Shown here in pieces: positions 33,341 to 47,100 of a stretch of DNA of 64,000 nucleotides (position 1 is its first letter; every line of letters begins with the position of its first letter). The translations under genes were made by a program, and so were the position numbers. Source of the DNA: Rhipidocladum racemiflorum (Eukaryota > Streptophyta > Magnoliopsida > Poales > Poaceae); contig CM070572.1 of assembly GCA_036346355.1 (NCBI GenBank), positions 34,571,944-34,635,943 on the forward strand, read 5' to 3'. The notes below the pieces were generated by a model. It had not been told where the DNA came from, did no database searches, and saw only the letters and a list, made by a program, of their open reading frames with translations.

Positions 33341-33381
33341 ACAAAACTAGAAAAACCTAGTAGCATAGCCATTCTTTGACA
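33341..33381 (+). repeat. 41-bp direct repeat, left copy
   Basis: ACAAAACTAGAAAAACCTAG, then TAGCATAGCCATTCTTTGAC. It recurs at 34710-34750 with two mismatches and brackets a 1.3 kb chimeric block. Confidence 0.9.
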
Positions 33382-33539
33382 ATCTTTCTTTTTGGTACTA
33401 CCTATCATCTAATTCTGTTAGTCATTGGCAAAGAAGTATACATTTTTCTTTTAAAGCTTTTTAAAAATAATCTGGTTGCAGCAGATTCATTTTCAGTGGT
33501 TTTCCTCATCAAACCCTTTCTTTTTTGGATTGACTTAAC

Positions 33540-33990
33540 TTAATTCTTCTACTTATTCTTTTATTCTTCTATTTTGAATCCGAAGAAGAAGAATAAAATC
33601 CATTAGAATAATAAATTTATTAAATTCTTAAATTAAGTAATAAAAAATAGAGAAATAATTAAAGAATACAATCCTTGTCGAATTAGCAAGGATTTTGCTT
33701 CGAAATCCTTTCATTTAAGTAGCCAGCCCAGCCTCTTTCTATGCTCTGATTTCTGAGGCCTGACTTATCTTGGATACCGCTTCGAGCAAAGAATTTGATT
33801 TATCACTTTGACTTTTTTACTCAATTATTCTAAAAGATAAGAGCTAACCGACCATCCTGATTGAATGTTTGAGTACTCAGAGTCTCTCGTAGGTATGGAA
33901 AGAAAGTCTCTTCAGTCCTTTCCACAACTCCTAAATTTCCCATCAACCTATCCAATCCAGGACGCTGTTCAGAGTGTTGGGCAGCATTGT
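33540..33990. other. Plastid-like AT-rich sequence, unassigned
   Basis: The composition and style (AGAAGAAGAATAAAATCC and TCGAATTAGCAAGGATTTTG) look like plastid intergenic DNA, and psaA sequence follows shortly after. I cannot assign the plastid locus by reading alone. Confidence 0.35.
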
Positions 33991-34126
33991 GGGGAGATCA
34001 CCCACAATTTGATTGTGATGTAGCTTTATGATATCTCCTCAAGGTATAAGTTAGAAATGGATGTGATATGAACTGAAGAGTAAGAAATGTGGCAATGGTA
34101 ATACTTATTAAGTTACCAACTGATCT

Positions 34127-34285
34127 GTGAAAACCTAGAAATATACATACCCAGTTAAGGTGGGATATGATTGCATCGCGGTGTCTAAGGACGCGATCTA
34201 ATAGATCGTTGTATCGAGTAGTTGGATCATAGTCTCTTACCATAAAAATGGCTGCATGTGCAGCAGCACCCACTATTAGATACCT
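34127..34285 (-). pseudogene. psaA: Nuclear copy of plastid psaA fragment
   Basis: The minus strand reads LIVGAAAHAAIF, then MVRDYDPTTRYNDLLDRVLR and HRDAIISHLNWVCIFLGFH. This is an internal piece of photosystem I P700 apoprotein A1, about 50 of roughly 750 codons. After FLGFH the homology stops abruptly (RSVGNL is not PsaA). It is a plastid-to-nucleus insertion, unexpressed and truncated on both sides. Confidence 0.9.
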
Positions 34286-34498
34286 TCTATTGATTGCCTA
34301 TCAAGTTAGCAAACATGTTACCTCACTCCCAGTAATTATACATTCTCAAGAAGCCATAACAATGGAGTTCATATAGAAATTAGTAATCACAGGAGGAACA
34401 GTAGATTAGCCCAACACTAAATGTAAAAGTTTCCCCTACACAGCATGCCAAGTACAGGGATGTTTTCCATTCCTTCACCAACACAGCAAAGAAGTAAA

Positions 34499-34708
34499 GG
34501 GAAAAGCGTAGTGCCGCCTTTCAAATATCTCAATAAAGACCTCCCTAAGATCTGGGAACCCAGAGGGGCTCTTGAGATCATTTCATAAATGAATGGCTTT
34601 TTCCTCTTTCAATTCCTGCTGGGGGAAAATGGCTCCAAAGTGCTCGAAGGCGGACCTTGGCTTATTGGTGGTCGGGTTTTCTTCCTGAAAAAATGGGAAA
34701 GAGGATTG
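34499..34708 (+). pseudogene. LINE-type DUF4283 fragment
   Basis: The plus strand reads FKYLNKDLPKIWEPRGALEI, a stop, then MNGFFLFQFLLGENGSKVLE and GGPWLIGGRVFFLKKWERG. The VLEGGPW..GGR..FLKKW pattern is the DUF4283 domain found in ORF1 of plant LINEs and in related host-like proteins. The fragment is short and has one stop. Confidence 0.65.
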
Positions 34709-34709
34709 A

Positions 34710-34750
34710 ACAAAACTAGAAAAACCTGGTAGGATAGCCATTCTTTGACA
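34710..34750 (+). repeat. 41-bp direct repeat, right copy
   Basis: Second copy of the repeat at 33341, with CCTGG for CCTAG and TAGGATA for TAGCATA. Confidence 0.9.
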
Positions 34751-35181
34751 AAGTCTTACTTTATACTTGTATAGTTGTATGCATAGAGCCTTCCTGTTGA
34801 TAAGCCTTGCATTTACTTATTTTTGTGATACACTACAAGTCTTGCTGAGTATAAATATGTTCACGCTTGCTTGTTGATACTTATTTAGATGATGAGAAAG
34901 AAAACTGTCGTATATTTACCTTTACGCCGTCGGTTTCGGCAATATTGAAGTATTAGAGTCAGGACCACACTTAGGCATTTTCTGTAGGTTTTTAATTATC
35001 GGTTTTTAAGTTAAACTCTGGGCCAGTGGCCTACAATGCTTTTTATAATTTCAGCCAATAAACCATATTTTACTACATTTAACTTTTCCCACTTTTTTAA
35101 ACAAATGAGATGCAACTCAACTGAGTTCCTGAGCAGGAAAAATAGTGACTTTGAATAGTTCTCCGGTTGCCACAATTAGTC

Positions 35182-35626
35182 TAGGGATGGCAATCGGGTC
35201 GGGTAGCTCCAGGTCCTGCATTCCTAGACTCGGACCCGGACCCGAGACCCGAATTTTAGACCCGGACCCGAACCCGAAAGCACCTACGGGTCCATATCTG
35301 GACCCTGACCCAGACCCAACGGGTACCCAGGACTCGAATTTTTTGGAGTGGAGGAGAGGATTGGAGTACTGGAGTAACTGGACTGGAGCTGGAGGACTAG
35401 AGTAATTTGGGATGGCTGAATTGGGTTGGGCCGAATTGGGTTGGGCCTAGTGGCAGTGGATCCACGTGACAGTAGTTTCGGGTCTAGATCTACTATACCC
35501 AAGGGTCTATATCTGTACCCGGATCCAGACCTGGACCCGACCAAAAATACCCATGGATCCAGACCCGGACCCATCGGGTCGGGTAGCCGTATGTACCCAG
35601 AGTCGTGGGTATTTCTACCATCCCTA
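35182..35626. mobile_element. Non-autonomous hAT element, 445 bp
   Basis: Ends are TAGGGATGGCA and TACCATCCCTA. Flanks AATTAGTC (35174-35181) and AATCAGTC (35627-35634) match at seven of eight bases. The inside is built of GACCCGGACCCG-like repeats and their inverse. Confidence 0.88.
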
Positions 35627-35894
35627 AATCAGTCTGACGTCATTCGATTTCTTTGCCCTGAAACGATCTCTCTCCTTCCTAAACTAGCCGTACGGCCGGG
35701 TTACACGGTACTGTCTCGTATAATGTCAAGCCGTCAATTCTGTAGGGGCCCCTAATTAGCGTACTCGATCGAACGTCAGCCACACGTACGCACACCATTG
35801 TTTCATCCGACATGTTCTGTCTCCAACAGAGCCAATCATCTTCGTTCAGCCGGCGACTAAAAAATGAAACTCATTCGGCAGGTAACAGGCTAGT

Positions 35895-36212
35895 GAGTTT
35901 TCTTTAAAAATAATATATTTTTAAAAATAATATATTTTTAAAAATAATTTTACAAAAATAATACACTAAAAAGAAAAATTTACAAAAATACAGCTCTGAC
36001 CTCAGCCCCGTCGACTAAATGAATCCACGACAAAATAATCCGTCAGCCAAATTCAATCCGCGACAAAACAACCCATGTTGCCATTTCAATTGACGACAAA
36101 GTCTCTGTAGCCAATTAACATGGCGACAGAGATGTATTTTTGTAATTTTTTCTTTCGGTGTATTATTTTTTGTAAAATTATTTAAAAAAATATATTATTC
36201 TAAAAAAAATTC
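35895..36212. mobile_element. Mutator-like MITE, 318 bp
   Basis: The 10-bp direct repeat ACAGGCTAGT is exact on both sides (35885-35894 and 36213-36222); 9-11 bp is the Mutator range. The ends GAGTTTTCTTTAAAAATAAT and the inverse of ATTATTCTAAAAAAAATTC are inverted with some mismatches. There is no coding region. Confidence 0.85.
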
Positions 36213-36222
36213 ACAGGCTAGT

Positions 36223-37429
36223 ACTATCGACTGAGCTCGTATGCAGGGAATATATATATTAGCTATCCGATGCTATTTTAGCATTTTACATTTCAATTAA
36301 GGTATGTATAAAAAATATATTATCATTATTCATTAACTCACTTATTACTCTTGAACATATACTCCATCTAATCACAAATAGTTATTATTTTATACATAGA
36401 TATAGTTAAATTTTTAAAACTTTGGCTGTCAATATGTTTTTAAATATTTAAATTGGATATTGATAGTTTTAGTGCTCCAACGAATATTAATTGCGTACTC
36501 ATTTCATCGCAACTAGCAGCCTTTATTTGGAGGTGGGAATTACACAGAAATCTACAGAGCATATTGATAGTTTTAGTGCTCCAACGAATATTAATTTTAA
36601 TTTGTTTTAATTTCTTCCTTCTCTAGGGTTGATGAAGAGCCGGGATGCATGGTGCGCATAGATGCAATGCATCATTGTAGGTCAACTAGTACTAGTAGAC
36701 ATGGATATTCGTTCTGACCACAACTGCAGATTTATAAAATCATGTGCGTGGCAATGCGGCCAATGAATGCCAGGTTTGTACTGCACAGAGAATCAAATGC
36801 ACATTTTTTTTTTGTGTGTTGTGTGTGTGTGTGGGTGGGGGTTGCTTATCATGCAACAGACAGTGTTCATGAGTGATCTCGAATTAATGTGACATAGCAA
36901 CACCAATGTTCTGTCTCTTTTTTTATATCCGAGGGATAAATTCGTATTTAACATGTTTATTAATAATAATCTTATATATATTCTTTTTTTTTTCTTTTGA
37001 GAATTGATCATTTGCTCCTGAAAAGTTTGGACATTATGGTTAACTACTTAGCACACGGAATGTTTCTGATTAATTTGATACTGCAATACTACACAGCTCA
37101 TGAGTTTGTCATACATTGTACATGTTCACTGTTTTGGCAATTAAAAGTTTGATCAATCACTTGTTATTATATATGCATGTGTTGGCATAAACAAAATATT
37201 TCCCTTTACACATCTGCATGTCCCAATCGATCGACCCGCTACTGTAGCTGGTCCAAACCAAGGTTCGTTTTCCAGGGCCCAATTAATTCCCAACCCTAAA
37301 TCCTGACAAAACAATAAGTCGAACAAAACGGCTGGATAGTTTCTTTCACCCCTATCCAAATAAATCACACAGTTGAAATAGTAATGGACGTACGGCCCGA
37401 TAAACAGTAACATTGAAGGGAATTGCTAA
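36223..37429. other. Intergenic, no gene recognised
   Basis: No gene is supported. A 36-bp direct repeat (ATATTGATAGTTTTAGTGCT...) occurs at 36457-36492 and 36561-36596, and a (GT)n tract at about 36813-36832. Confidence 0.45.
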
Positions 37430-37624
37430 GGATCAGACGTCTGATTTTTTTTTTTCTATGCATGAAACATTTTTTTCTACGTAGTGAATTTTTTTTCTAC
37501 GTAGTGAAACATTTTTCCTCGATAAATAGTAAAAAAAAATGTTTCATACGTTAAAAAAAAATGTTTTATACGTTTAAAAAAATGTTGCGTGGCGTCCGGA
37601 AAAAAAAATCGGATGTCCGGCTCC
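37430..37624. mobile_element. Small fold-back repeat, about 195 bp
   Basis: Left end GGATCAGACGTCTGATTTTT and right end read inverted GGAGCCGGACATCCGATTTT. The middle has repeated GAAACATTTTTT and CTACGTAGTGAA units. No clear target duplication. Confidence 0.5.
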
Positions 37625-38081
37625 TAGTTTCACCCAACATTGAATTGGATCAATAATGAACACAATACCTTCTTTACGAACATACACTAGATCAAATAGC
37701 AAGTATATATAAAACCCTAGCCAAAAAAGAAAAACAGGTATTAAAAAAAAAGGCTCAGAAACCAGTCGCCCCACCGACTCGATCCAATCACATATCGTAT
37801 TCTGCCTTTTAAAAGAAAGTCTAATTATTGTCTAGCTTTTTCCATGGTTTGTAACCACTCTCTTATATTTCTTGTACAAGCACTCAACCTCTGGCTACAA
37901 GTCCGCCTTTTGCTACCTTCCGGTCAGAAGAAGCTAACGAAGCCATAGCTAGGAAGAAGGGGAGAAGGAAGGGGGGAAAAAAACTGCGGCGACACGCGTC
38001 GACCGATCATTTTCTTGCAGATCAATCAGAGCTCAGATATATGTGAAGAACAGGAGCTGGTTTTTGGATCGGCTTTGCTGC

Positions 38082-38117
38082 ATGCTTAGTCCATCTGGGA
38101 GACGACAGGCTAGCTAA
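38082..38117 (+). other. Possible upstream ORF in bZIP leader
   Basis: An 11-codon ATG...TAA frame lies 78 bp before the main ATG, in what is probably the 5' UTR. Whether the transcript includes it is not known. Confidence 0.3.
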
Positions 38118-38194
38118 TCAGGTGTTCAAGAAGATACTACTACTGCAGAGATAGCGCCTATACAGTTCGTGATATATATTTGGAGGGGGTTTGC

Positions 38195-41100
38195 ATGGGG
38201 GATAGGCCATGGCAGCAGCCACATGAGCAGGCTTCTTATCAACAGGCCGGGATGACCCAAGCTTCTACCTCCTCCATCCATGGCGACAGCATGTAAACCC
38301 TAACATATATATACACAGCTACATATGCAGATTGAATTTTCTCTATTCCCTTGATTTCTCAAAACAAAAGCATCCTTACTCAATGCCTCTCCCTTTTGTT
38401 TTTTACAAGTAAAGCTTCAATTTTCTTAATGTCTTCTCTCTTGATGCTATTTTCTCCTTGACATATTTTTGTTTTCTAAACTTACCCTTTGAGCTTTGGT
38501 AGTTGTTTTCATGTGTTAGTTGTGACGCATGGGTTATCCAGGATGTTTTTGGACAACATAAATCTTTTTATCTCACCATACCACCGATCCATCTTAGGGA
38601 TGAAGTAAGCATCTCAATTTGAAGATGGTGCTTAAGAGTTTGTGTACTTGCATATATATACTTTGATGTTGTTTTGTCCAAATTTAAGACGGTGTTGGTG
38701 GAATTATAAGAAATTTTCATTTCTTATTAATGGATAACTTCTAAGAATTTTAACTTTTATCTTCAGTTTATATGTTGCCTTCCCCATTTACTTCTTACTA
38801 GTGGGAATTGAAGCAAAAGTACTTTTTTTAAAAGAAAACAGCTCATAAGGTCGAGAACATTTCTGATGGATTTGTTCAGAATATCAGAACCTGTTCCAAT
38901 ATATCTTCTTAATTTATTTAATTCCCTTTCTTGGAGTATGTAGCTTCGCTCATTGAAACCTTAAAATATATAGAACTAGCAACTAACTTAATAATGATGA
39001 TGACTATTATTTTGCAATATTCCACTATTAATTTGTACAACTGCAGCAGAAAGGACCCTGGGGGATACGACATGGCAGAATTGGATCACCTCTTCCTCTA
39101 CCTCAACAGCCAGGATCAAACATCAGTTCAAGAACAACCGCGTAAGATCGATCGACAGAAAACTTCAGACTTTTCATCACTTGTCATCGTCAATGTAAAC
39201 ATGCATATATAGCTAGCCGTGAAAATGCAGAGGGAACAATCTTTTCCCCTTCCATACACACTTTTTTGCACCATAAGTTCATACATATGGCAAACATGCC
39301 ATCTAGCTACCTACCTCGATTTGACATACATGCATGGTCAAGTATTGGCCTATAGTAGCTAGCTAGCTAGATGCGCGACGATGGCGATCAGATCTCTTGA
39401 TTCTTTTTTTTTTTTCATTCTTTTCACGCAAAGCTTTTACTTTGGGACATATCATTTTCCCAAAATTTTGTCTAGAATGGGAGGAGAGCGACATGTAACA
39501 AACACCTGCTGATGTGTGTTCTTGCAAGATCATCATGTACTGCTAAAACAAGGGAGAGGCATTTTTCTTTGGCTATCTCTCCCCTTTTCACTTGTTCGTC
39601 GTGTATATCGGCCACGAGTGTGAAACAAAAACTGCCCACGCTAATTAAGCTGTTAGAACTTAGAAAACTGCCCATTTTTTTCTCTCCATTTATTCAGTCT
39701 TCTTCATGCACACACACTTAACTTACGAGTTGTGTACAATATACGTGGTATATATATGCATGTATTTCAAGTCATAATAGTCTTCTTCTTTCATGTGTGC
39801 ATGCATGCAGTAACTCTCAACATCTTCCCTTCTGAGCCAATGCACGTCGTCGAGTCTTCTCCAAAGGTATGTGCATTTACACACACACATGCATCTACCT
39901 GTCTCTCAGAAACTTTGCTTTCTGCGTACAAATTTCTTGCTTCTTCTTTTTCTCCAGACTTGAGTTATTTGTGATCGATTTTGACACCGACCGATAGATG
40001 GATCTTCTTCCAAGTTCCAACAACATTTTATTAATCTGCTTCCTGCAGGGATCCATGGCCACCAGCTCGGCGTCGGGCATGGTTGCCGATACTTCGAAGC
40101 GGCCGCCGTCGAACCAGCCGTCGTCAAGGCAGGTTCCGGCTACGGAGCAGCGTGCCTCGAGGAAGGTCGACGGCAAGGCTGCTGTCAAGGTCAGTTCTCT
40201 ACGTCCTCGTACGTACGTACATGCATGTGTGTATATATATTTGTATATACGTGTGCTGCTTAATTATAGCATTATTGCTAAGCTCATCCATGATCGAGTT
40301 TGCGATCATCGATCGGTGATCAGAGAGAGGTAACAAGTGGCAGTGGTGGCAAGCAGCAGGGCGGCACACCGCCGTCGACTTCAGAACACGAGGGCCCCAG
40401 AACGCCTGACGCCAAGACGCTGAGGAGACTTGCTCAGAACAGGGAGGCCGCGAGGAAGAGCAGGCTTAGGAAGAAGGTACTAATTAACGATTAATTAATT
40501 ACTGCTACTAGCAGTTTATTAACCTGATTAATTACTGGAATGAATTCACCTAAAAATTCTTCAAGTTAAAACAAGCATGCAGGAGTAGACAACATGTCGG
40601 GCGTGCGTGTAATTATTAATTAAGCTGGTGAAGACGTGAAGTTAACCTACCACCTAAAAGTTGCATGATGCAGCAGTGCAGTAGTACCTAGCTAGGGGCT
40701 CGATATCAACTTTCAAATTTCTATCTGAAAATTGCATTTCTCAAATACTTTGATTTAGGGTGCGTTTGGTTCATGGGATGAGATTGAATGGGATGGGATG
40801 GTCCTGTACCATTTGGTTCCATTATTTTGGGTGAATAAGATGGTTTAGCATCTAGAGGGAATATTCCTTAAATTTGTACCACTTGATCAAGGACGGGATG
40901 GTTCCATTCAAGCAACCAAACGCATGGATGGTTTTTTTCTTGAACCATCTCGTACATGTACCACTTGGTACAGGAACCAAACGCACCCTTAATGTTTTAT
41001 TTGTCTCTTGTGTCTCAACTCAATACGTGCAGGCTTACATTCAAAACCTGGAGACGAGCAGGATCAGGCTGTCCCAGCTGGAACAGGAGGTGCAAAGATC

Positions 41101-44100
41101 CAGAACTCACGTATGCACGCATGCCCCGAAATTAAGAAACATAAAACGTAACCGAGAGGACTGTTTCTCAATTTTATTAAGAAAACCACACGCATATGTA
41201 TATATATCATCCTAAATCAACTTCAGCTGCAGTTCTTAATTAGTTGTTTTAGAATCTATGCGATTTTTCTTCGGAGAGCTCGTAGGAGAGAGAGATTTTT
41301 CTTAATACATATATATTACTGACTAACCAGTCTGTTTCATGCATTTCATGCATGCATGCCTGTACACAAATCAACAAAGGGTGCAATCTTGGGTGGTGGA
41401 GCTATTTCTGCTGGCATTGGAGGACTAAGCCCAGGCATGGAATTAAACCCTAAATTACTCAATACTATATATGGCCGCAAACAAAAAGTTTCGTTAAATA
41501 ATTTTCTTGTTATTATCGCTCGCATGCATGGCATTAATACATATTTATGCTTGTGTTATGATCTTCATGAGAAAATAATTAATGAGCAGAGGCGGCATGG
41601 TTCGACGGCGAGTACGCGAGGTGGCTGGACGAGCACCACAAGATGATGAGCTACCTGCGGGCGGCCGTGGAGGAGCACGCGGCAGACGGCCATCTGCGGC
41701 AGCTCGTCGATGCCGCCGCGGCGCACCACGGTGTGCTGATGGAGCTCAAGGTCGCCGTGGCGAAGGCCGACGTGTTCCACCTCGTCTCCGGGACGTGGCT
41801 GTCCGCCGCCGAGCGCTGCTTCCTCTGGATAGGCGGCTTCCGCCCCTCCGAGCTCATCAAGGTTAGTTACCTATAGCTAGCTAAGACAATTAATTCCATG
41901 CGTCTAGTTAACAGTTTGCTAAAATTCAGTCAAATGATTTCTTTCGAAAAATAAGTACAATTTTAGCAATTAGATTAATATACATAAGGATTCACGCTCT
42001 GGCTTTGTCTCCACCACATGGTCCGTTGAGATCTATGTCTTGTCAGGTTTCAGTAGAGTTGAAAACGGAACAAAAAGTTTCCGACCGTTCAGTAGAGTTG
42101 AAAAAAACAAAAATGAAAGCCCTATTTGGAAAACGGAAACGAAAAATACTGATATGAAAACGGAAATAAATTTTTATATCGGAAATGGAAATGAAAACGG
42201 GAGAGCCATTTCCAATGAAAATAGAAACAGAAATTCCATATAAGTGAAATTGGAAATTAAAAACAGAAACAGACCGAAAAGGGAAATGATTGGCCCAAAA
42301 AGAAGAAGGGAGAGTTTTCATTTATTTTTGAATTAAAACAATTTCATAAATACAAATGGCTTTATATAAAATATCAAATAGATTTATAAAAGTATTCTCA
42401 AAAATACTTTGGAACATTATTTGATATTTTATATAAAGCTCATTTCCCTTCTATTTGATATTTTATATAAAGCTAATTTCCCTAAAATTAGCATATTTTT
42501 ATTTTTCATTTTTCATGAATAAAATAATTTTATAAATCTAAAAATAGTAAAATGGGAATTATAAACTCTAGAAAATCCAGGAAAAATCTCAGAAAATCAT
42601 AAATAAATATCGAACAATAATATACAAATTTTAGGGTATTATACCTTTGTAGTTGGTGGAGCAAGACGATGTTGATGATAATGATATGGAAGCGGACATG
42701 ATGGCCTGATATGGGGGGACAAATAATGAGCCATCAGCTGACAAACTTGAGAAAAAAACTTTCTAGTGATACCAGTGAATATAACACTATTCTTATGTCC
42801 ACCTTGGAGGTGGAATGAGTTATATTATTGTTGTGGTTATATATATTGTGATTTTGTACTATATTCTTGTGAAATTTTCTGCTTTCGTTTTCGTACCTGC
42901 TCCGTTCCGTTCCGTTCTGCATTCGTTTCCATTACTATCCGTTTCCGTATCCATTTCCAGGGTTTCCGATTTCATTTCCGTTACCGGTTAAAAATATGAA
43001 AACAAAAACGGAACATCCATTTACCGACCATTTTTGTATCGTTTTCACTCCTAGGTTTTAGGATTCACCAAGCACTAGACCTAACCTAAGAGAGGCAAGC
43101 CGTGAGGAAGGGCCGTGGTAGCGACAGACAAGGAGACAAGTGATTGTGGCTTGTCAGTGAGGCTGCAGCGCAACAGGGGTGGCTAGGGTTAAGGTTAAGA
43201 TGAGGAGGGAATTGAGGAGATCCATCATATTTCTATCCAACATTTATAAAATCTAATCGATCGATTCTTGTCTCAAAATTAATTATATGGCTTATGCGTA
43301 GACAACTCTATAGTTACTAGCTAAATGCACATGCTTTGCTACAAACAAAAAAAAATTACCCCTACATGTCAAGTAGACATCGTTGGGATCGATTGATCTG
43401 CTTCATGCCCGTAGCTCCGACCAAGCTGATGTTGTGCCTCCCCTGACATGCTCGCTTACACAGTGCCCTTGGCTTTGTCATTGTGCCCAATTTATATTTA
43501 TTGTGAGATTTTTCATATATTTTTTTGTTAGAGAATTTTAAGGATGGAATTTGTTTATTGGGGAGGTGGTTATTTTTTGTTGGATTTTTAGGGAGGTGGA
43601 AAAGGAGATGGGAGGGTATGATGTACCATCACCGCTACCAATTAATTCTTTTTAAGTAGTAAAGATATTACAAATTACCATATTGATTTTCCTAGAAAAA
43701 AATTGAAACATTAACTGAAAATGATAAGTACTCCCTTCGTTCCTGAATAGATGCCATTCTAAGTTTTACCAAGACACATCGATAAAAAAACTGCATTATT
43801 TCTCTTCATTACATCTTTGCATATACTCTAGTATATGATAGTAAATGATATTGAAAATAGCTAAAGGAGAGGGGCATATGAGGAAATGTTTTTTAAAAAA
43901 TCATCTTGAAATTATAGAATGATATGTTTTTAAGAATAAAATTTGAAAGCTAGAATGATATGTATTAGGAATAAAGCTAGTATATACTACCTGGTCAAAA
44001 TAGCTAGTACTCCCTCCAGTTTGATAATATATATCGTTTTGGACATCGACACGGTCTTCAAAATACAACTTTGACCGCTAATTTTTATTATAATATATTT

Positions 44101-47100
44101 ATAAAACCCAATAAAATTATAATATTATGAAAGTACTTCTCGAGACAAGTCTACACATATAATTTTCATATATCCAATTTAAATATTTAAAAATATATCG
44201 ATAGTCAAAGTTTTAGAAGTTTAACCATCACTATGTCCAAAACAATATCTATTATCAAACTGGAGGGAGTATATACTACTAGCATGCGTATGGCTATAAC
44301 CTAATTAAAACCAATGAACATTCAATAGATCGAGTAGATGATGGACTTGCTATAGCTAGCCTGCTGCTATAAAGGTTTTAGGCACCAAGGAAAAGTTTAA
44401 ATTAAAATGGAGTTGGAACAAGAGTTTGTGAAAGCTAGATCGACAGGAAATGGTTGGTGACTGTTAGGTGTACATGTGATATGTCGCGCGAATTGAAGAC
44501 GAGCGAGGTATAGAATATGCTTACTTGATTAATTAATTAGGAGGAGGCTGGGTGAGCCATGCATGCATGCTACCTTGTGCGGCTCGGGTTCGTTCGATCG
44601 AGAGGCAGCCAGTATGGGATCTCATAGGTTACTATTGGCTTCGTTCAAGTTTAGTATATTTTTTAAATAATTTTATTTCTAAATTTTGGTATATTTTATA
44701 TTTTAATATAAAATTAGTGTGATGTTTCTTTATTTTATATTCTCTACATACAACCATTGAATATAGTGCTTAGTGATAATAATTAGTGGCAATTTAATAA
44801 TTTTAAATATTTTTTTGTTTATGTGCTAAAAGAAATACCCTTGTAAATTTGGATGGGGAGTACTTGATTAGGGCTAGATTAGTATGAATTAAGGGTGTGT
44901 TTGATTGCTTGTATCAAGTGATATATATATGCAAGAGATGGTTGAAGAAAAAAATCATTCATGTGTTTGATTGCTTAAATAAAACCATCTCATCCTGAAT
45001 GGTGGGATACAAATTTAAATAATATTCTTTATAGATGCTGATAAATCATTCTACTTATCCAAAACAATGAAACTAAATGATACAGTACTATCTCATTTCA
45101 TTTAATTTTATCTCATCAACCAAATTCACCCTAAAGATGCATTGAGGTCGCATGCGCTCATGAGGACGGTGAGCTAAATTCGCTGGCCGCTCTATCTCTC
45201 GCCTGAACGTACGGCAGCATGCATGCCCGACGCTCGCGTGGATTTTTTCCTCTCGGAGCTCTTCGCCACGCCGGTGGAGCTAGTAGCTAGCTGCCCTTGG
45301 TGGCTCTGGCTTCTTACGGGCTCCGCATCGAGAAGCCTAAAATTGGAGCTAGACCGGCCGTTTGGCTCAACTGCTCCCTGAGACTCTGAGAGTGGTTGAA
45401 GTTCAAAGGCCGTGCATTCTCCGCTTTTGAATTGAAGTAGTTGCACTGTTAATCCAGCTTTGATAGATGGTGGCATATATTAAGAAGATGAAAATCTTTG
45501 GAGCTGAGTTCCATTAATTGTTAACCAATCGATCATGCATGAGCGCTTCTATTGTCTAGCCGATCGATGGATTCTAATTAAGATCGATAAATTAATTTAG
45601 TTTCCGCATGCCGGATCCGAGCCGGCTGCTAGCTAGCTCGCAAGCCGTCAGCTGCTGAGCTCAGGTTCTCGTAAGCTTGAGCTCACCAACATCTAAACGA
45701 ACTGCTCCTTTTATAATTGGTGTATGTTGAGCTCAAGTCCACAAATATATATGCGCACACTGCACTACGTCTAATTGTTAGTTCAGAGTTAATTTAGACC
45801 CACACGTACTTAATTTCTTTGTCTGCTTCTTGCCTTCTAGGTCACCATGCACGCATGCATCGAGTACTAGCTGTACATGTATATGCTCCTGTAGCTGTAG
45901 GACGTATAACACACTGCTCATAAAATATAGAAGAGATTATATGCATATAAGGATATATATACATATATACGCAAGTACTATTCGGTAATGTAAAGAGAAG
46001 AGACAGTTCTCCATATATTAGGTAGAGATGTATGATGGATCGATCGATTAGCTATCTAATATATATTAAGTAGGTGAGAGGTCCCAGTTGATGGAACAGT
46101 TAGGCCCTAGCTTGGAAGTCTTTGGCTACTATGTGGTTGTTATTTTCTGAGTTGGAAGAAAGTGCGGTACAAGATGTGCAAGAGAGAGTTGGTGAAGGAG
46201 GGAAGTTAGATAAGAGACGTAGATGGGGGGATATGATGGTTAAATTTACCAATGAGGATGGAGCGGATGTCTCTGCTTGCTAGCTAGCTAGCTTCTAGAT
46301 GGAATGGGGGCAAGGCAGGATCAACCGAAGCTGGTCAAGTTTAAAAAATAATTATATCCATGCATGATCGATCCACAAGTCCCGTTCTCCAATATATTAA
46401 TTTCTGCTAGCTATAAGTCGGTTAATTTCGCACGTTTCGTTTGTACATAGCTAGGTGAGTTCTTCTACCAGCTTCCTTTGAAATCTCTCTAGCTATTGTG
46501 ATTTATAATATTTAAGTATTTAACCTTAGACATGTAAGGTTTATATATAAGCTTATTCATGTATATTAATTCTTTGGTGATTCCAAATTTTGATCCATCA
46601 AATACATGGGCTAGTTAACCCCATTTAAAATCCTTGAGGATAGCATGTTAAGCGATGCATGCATGCCAATGCAAGTTAATTCTTAGGATCGATCATGCAT
46701 GGAGTGCATAAATGCATGCAGCTAACTAGTGGATTTTTTTAAGGTACACAACAATTGATATGAGCCGTTGATTTACTTAGATCTAATGGTTCTTAGTTAA
46801 TGGGTTAACCTATATAGCTGGTATGGGATAATAAGTTACCTATCAACTTGTGAAGATTTACTTTATTAATTAGTAGTAACTGAAATTGATCAAAATGGTA
46901 AGAATCAATGCATAGATGGAAAGAAGTCACTAGAGCTTATGTCGTACATTAAGGCCCTGTTTAGCACAGCTTCAAATTACAGCTCCACCTCAGAGCTGAA
47001 ACTTGTAGACTAAAATAAAGTGACTTCAGTTTATAATTTTATTCTAAAATGTAAACAAGATGACCCACCTAAACACTATTAATATACCTACAGCTCCAGC

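Noticed and set aside
43730..43985. Possible Stowaway copy starting CTCCCTTCGTTCC
   Set aside because: Only one end resembles a terminal repeat; the expected inverted partner was not found.
45192..45476. 94-codon minus-strand frame within the bZIP intron
   Set aside because: No domain and no transcript signal; it lies inside an intron of the opposite strand.
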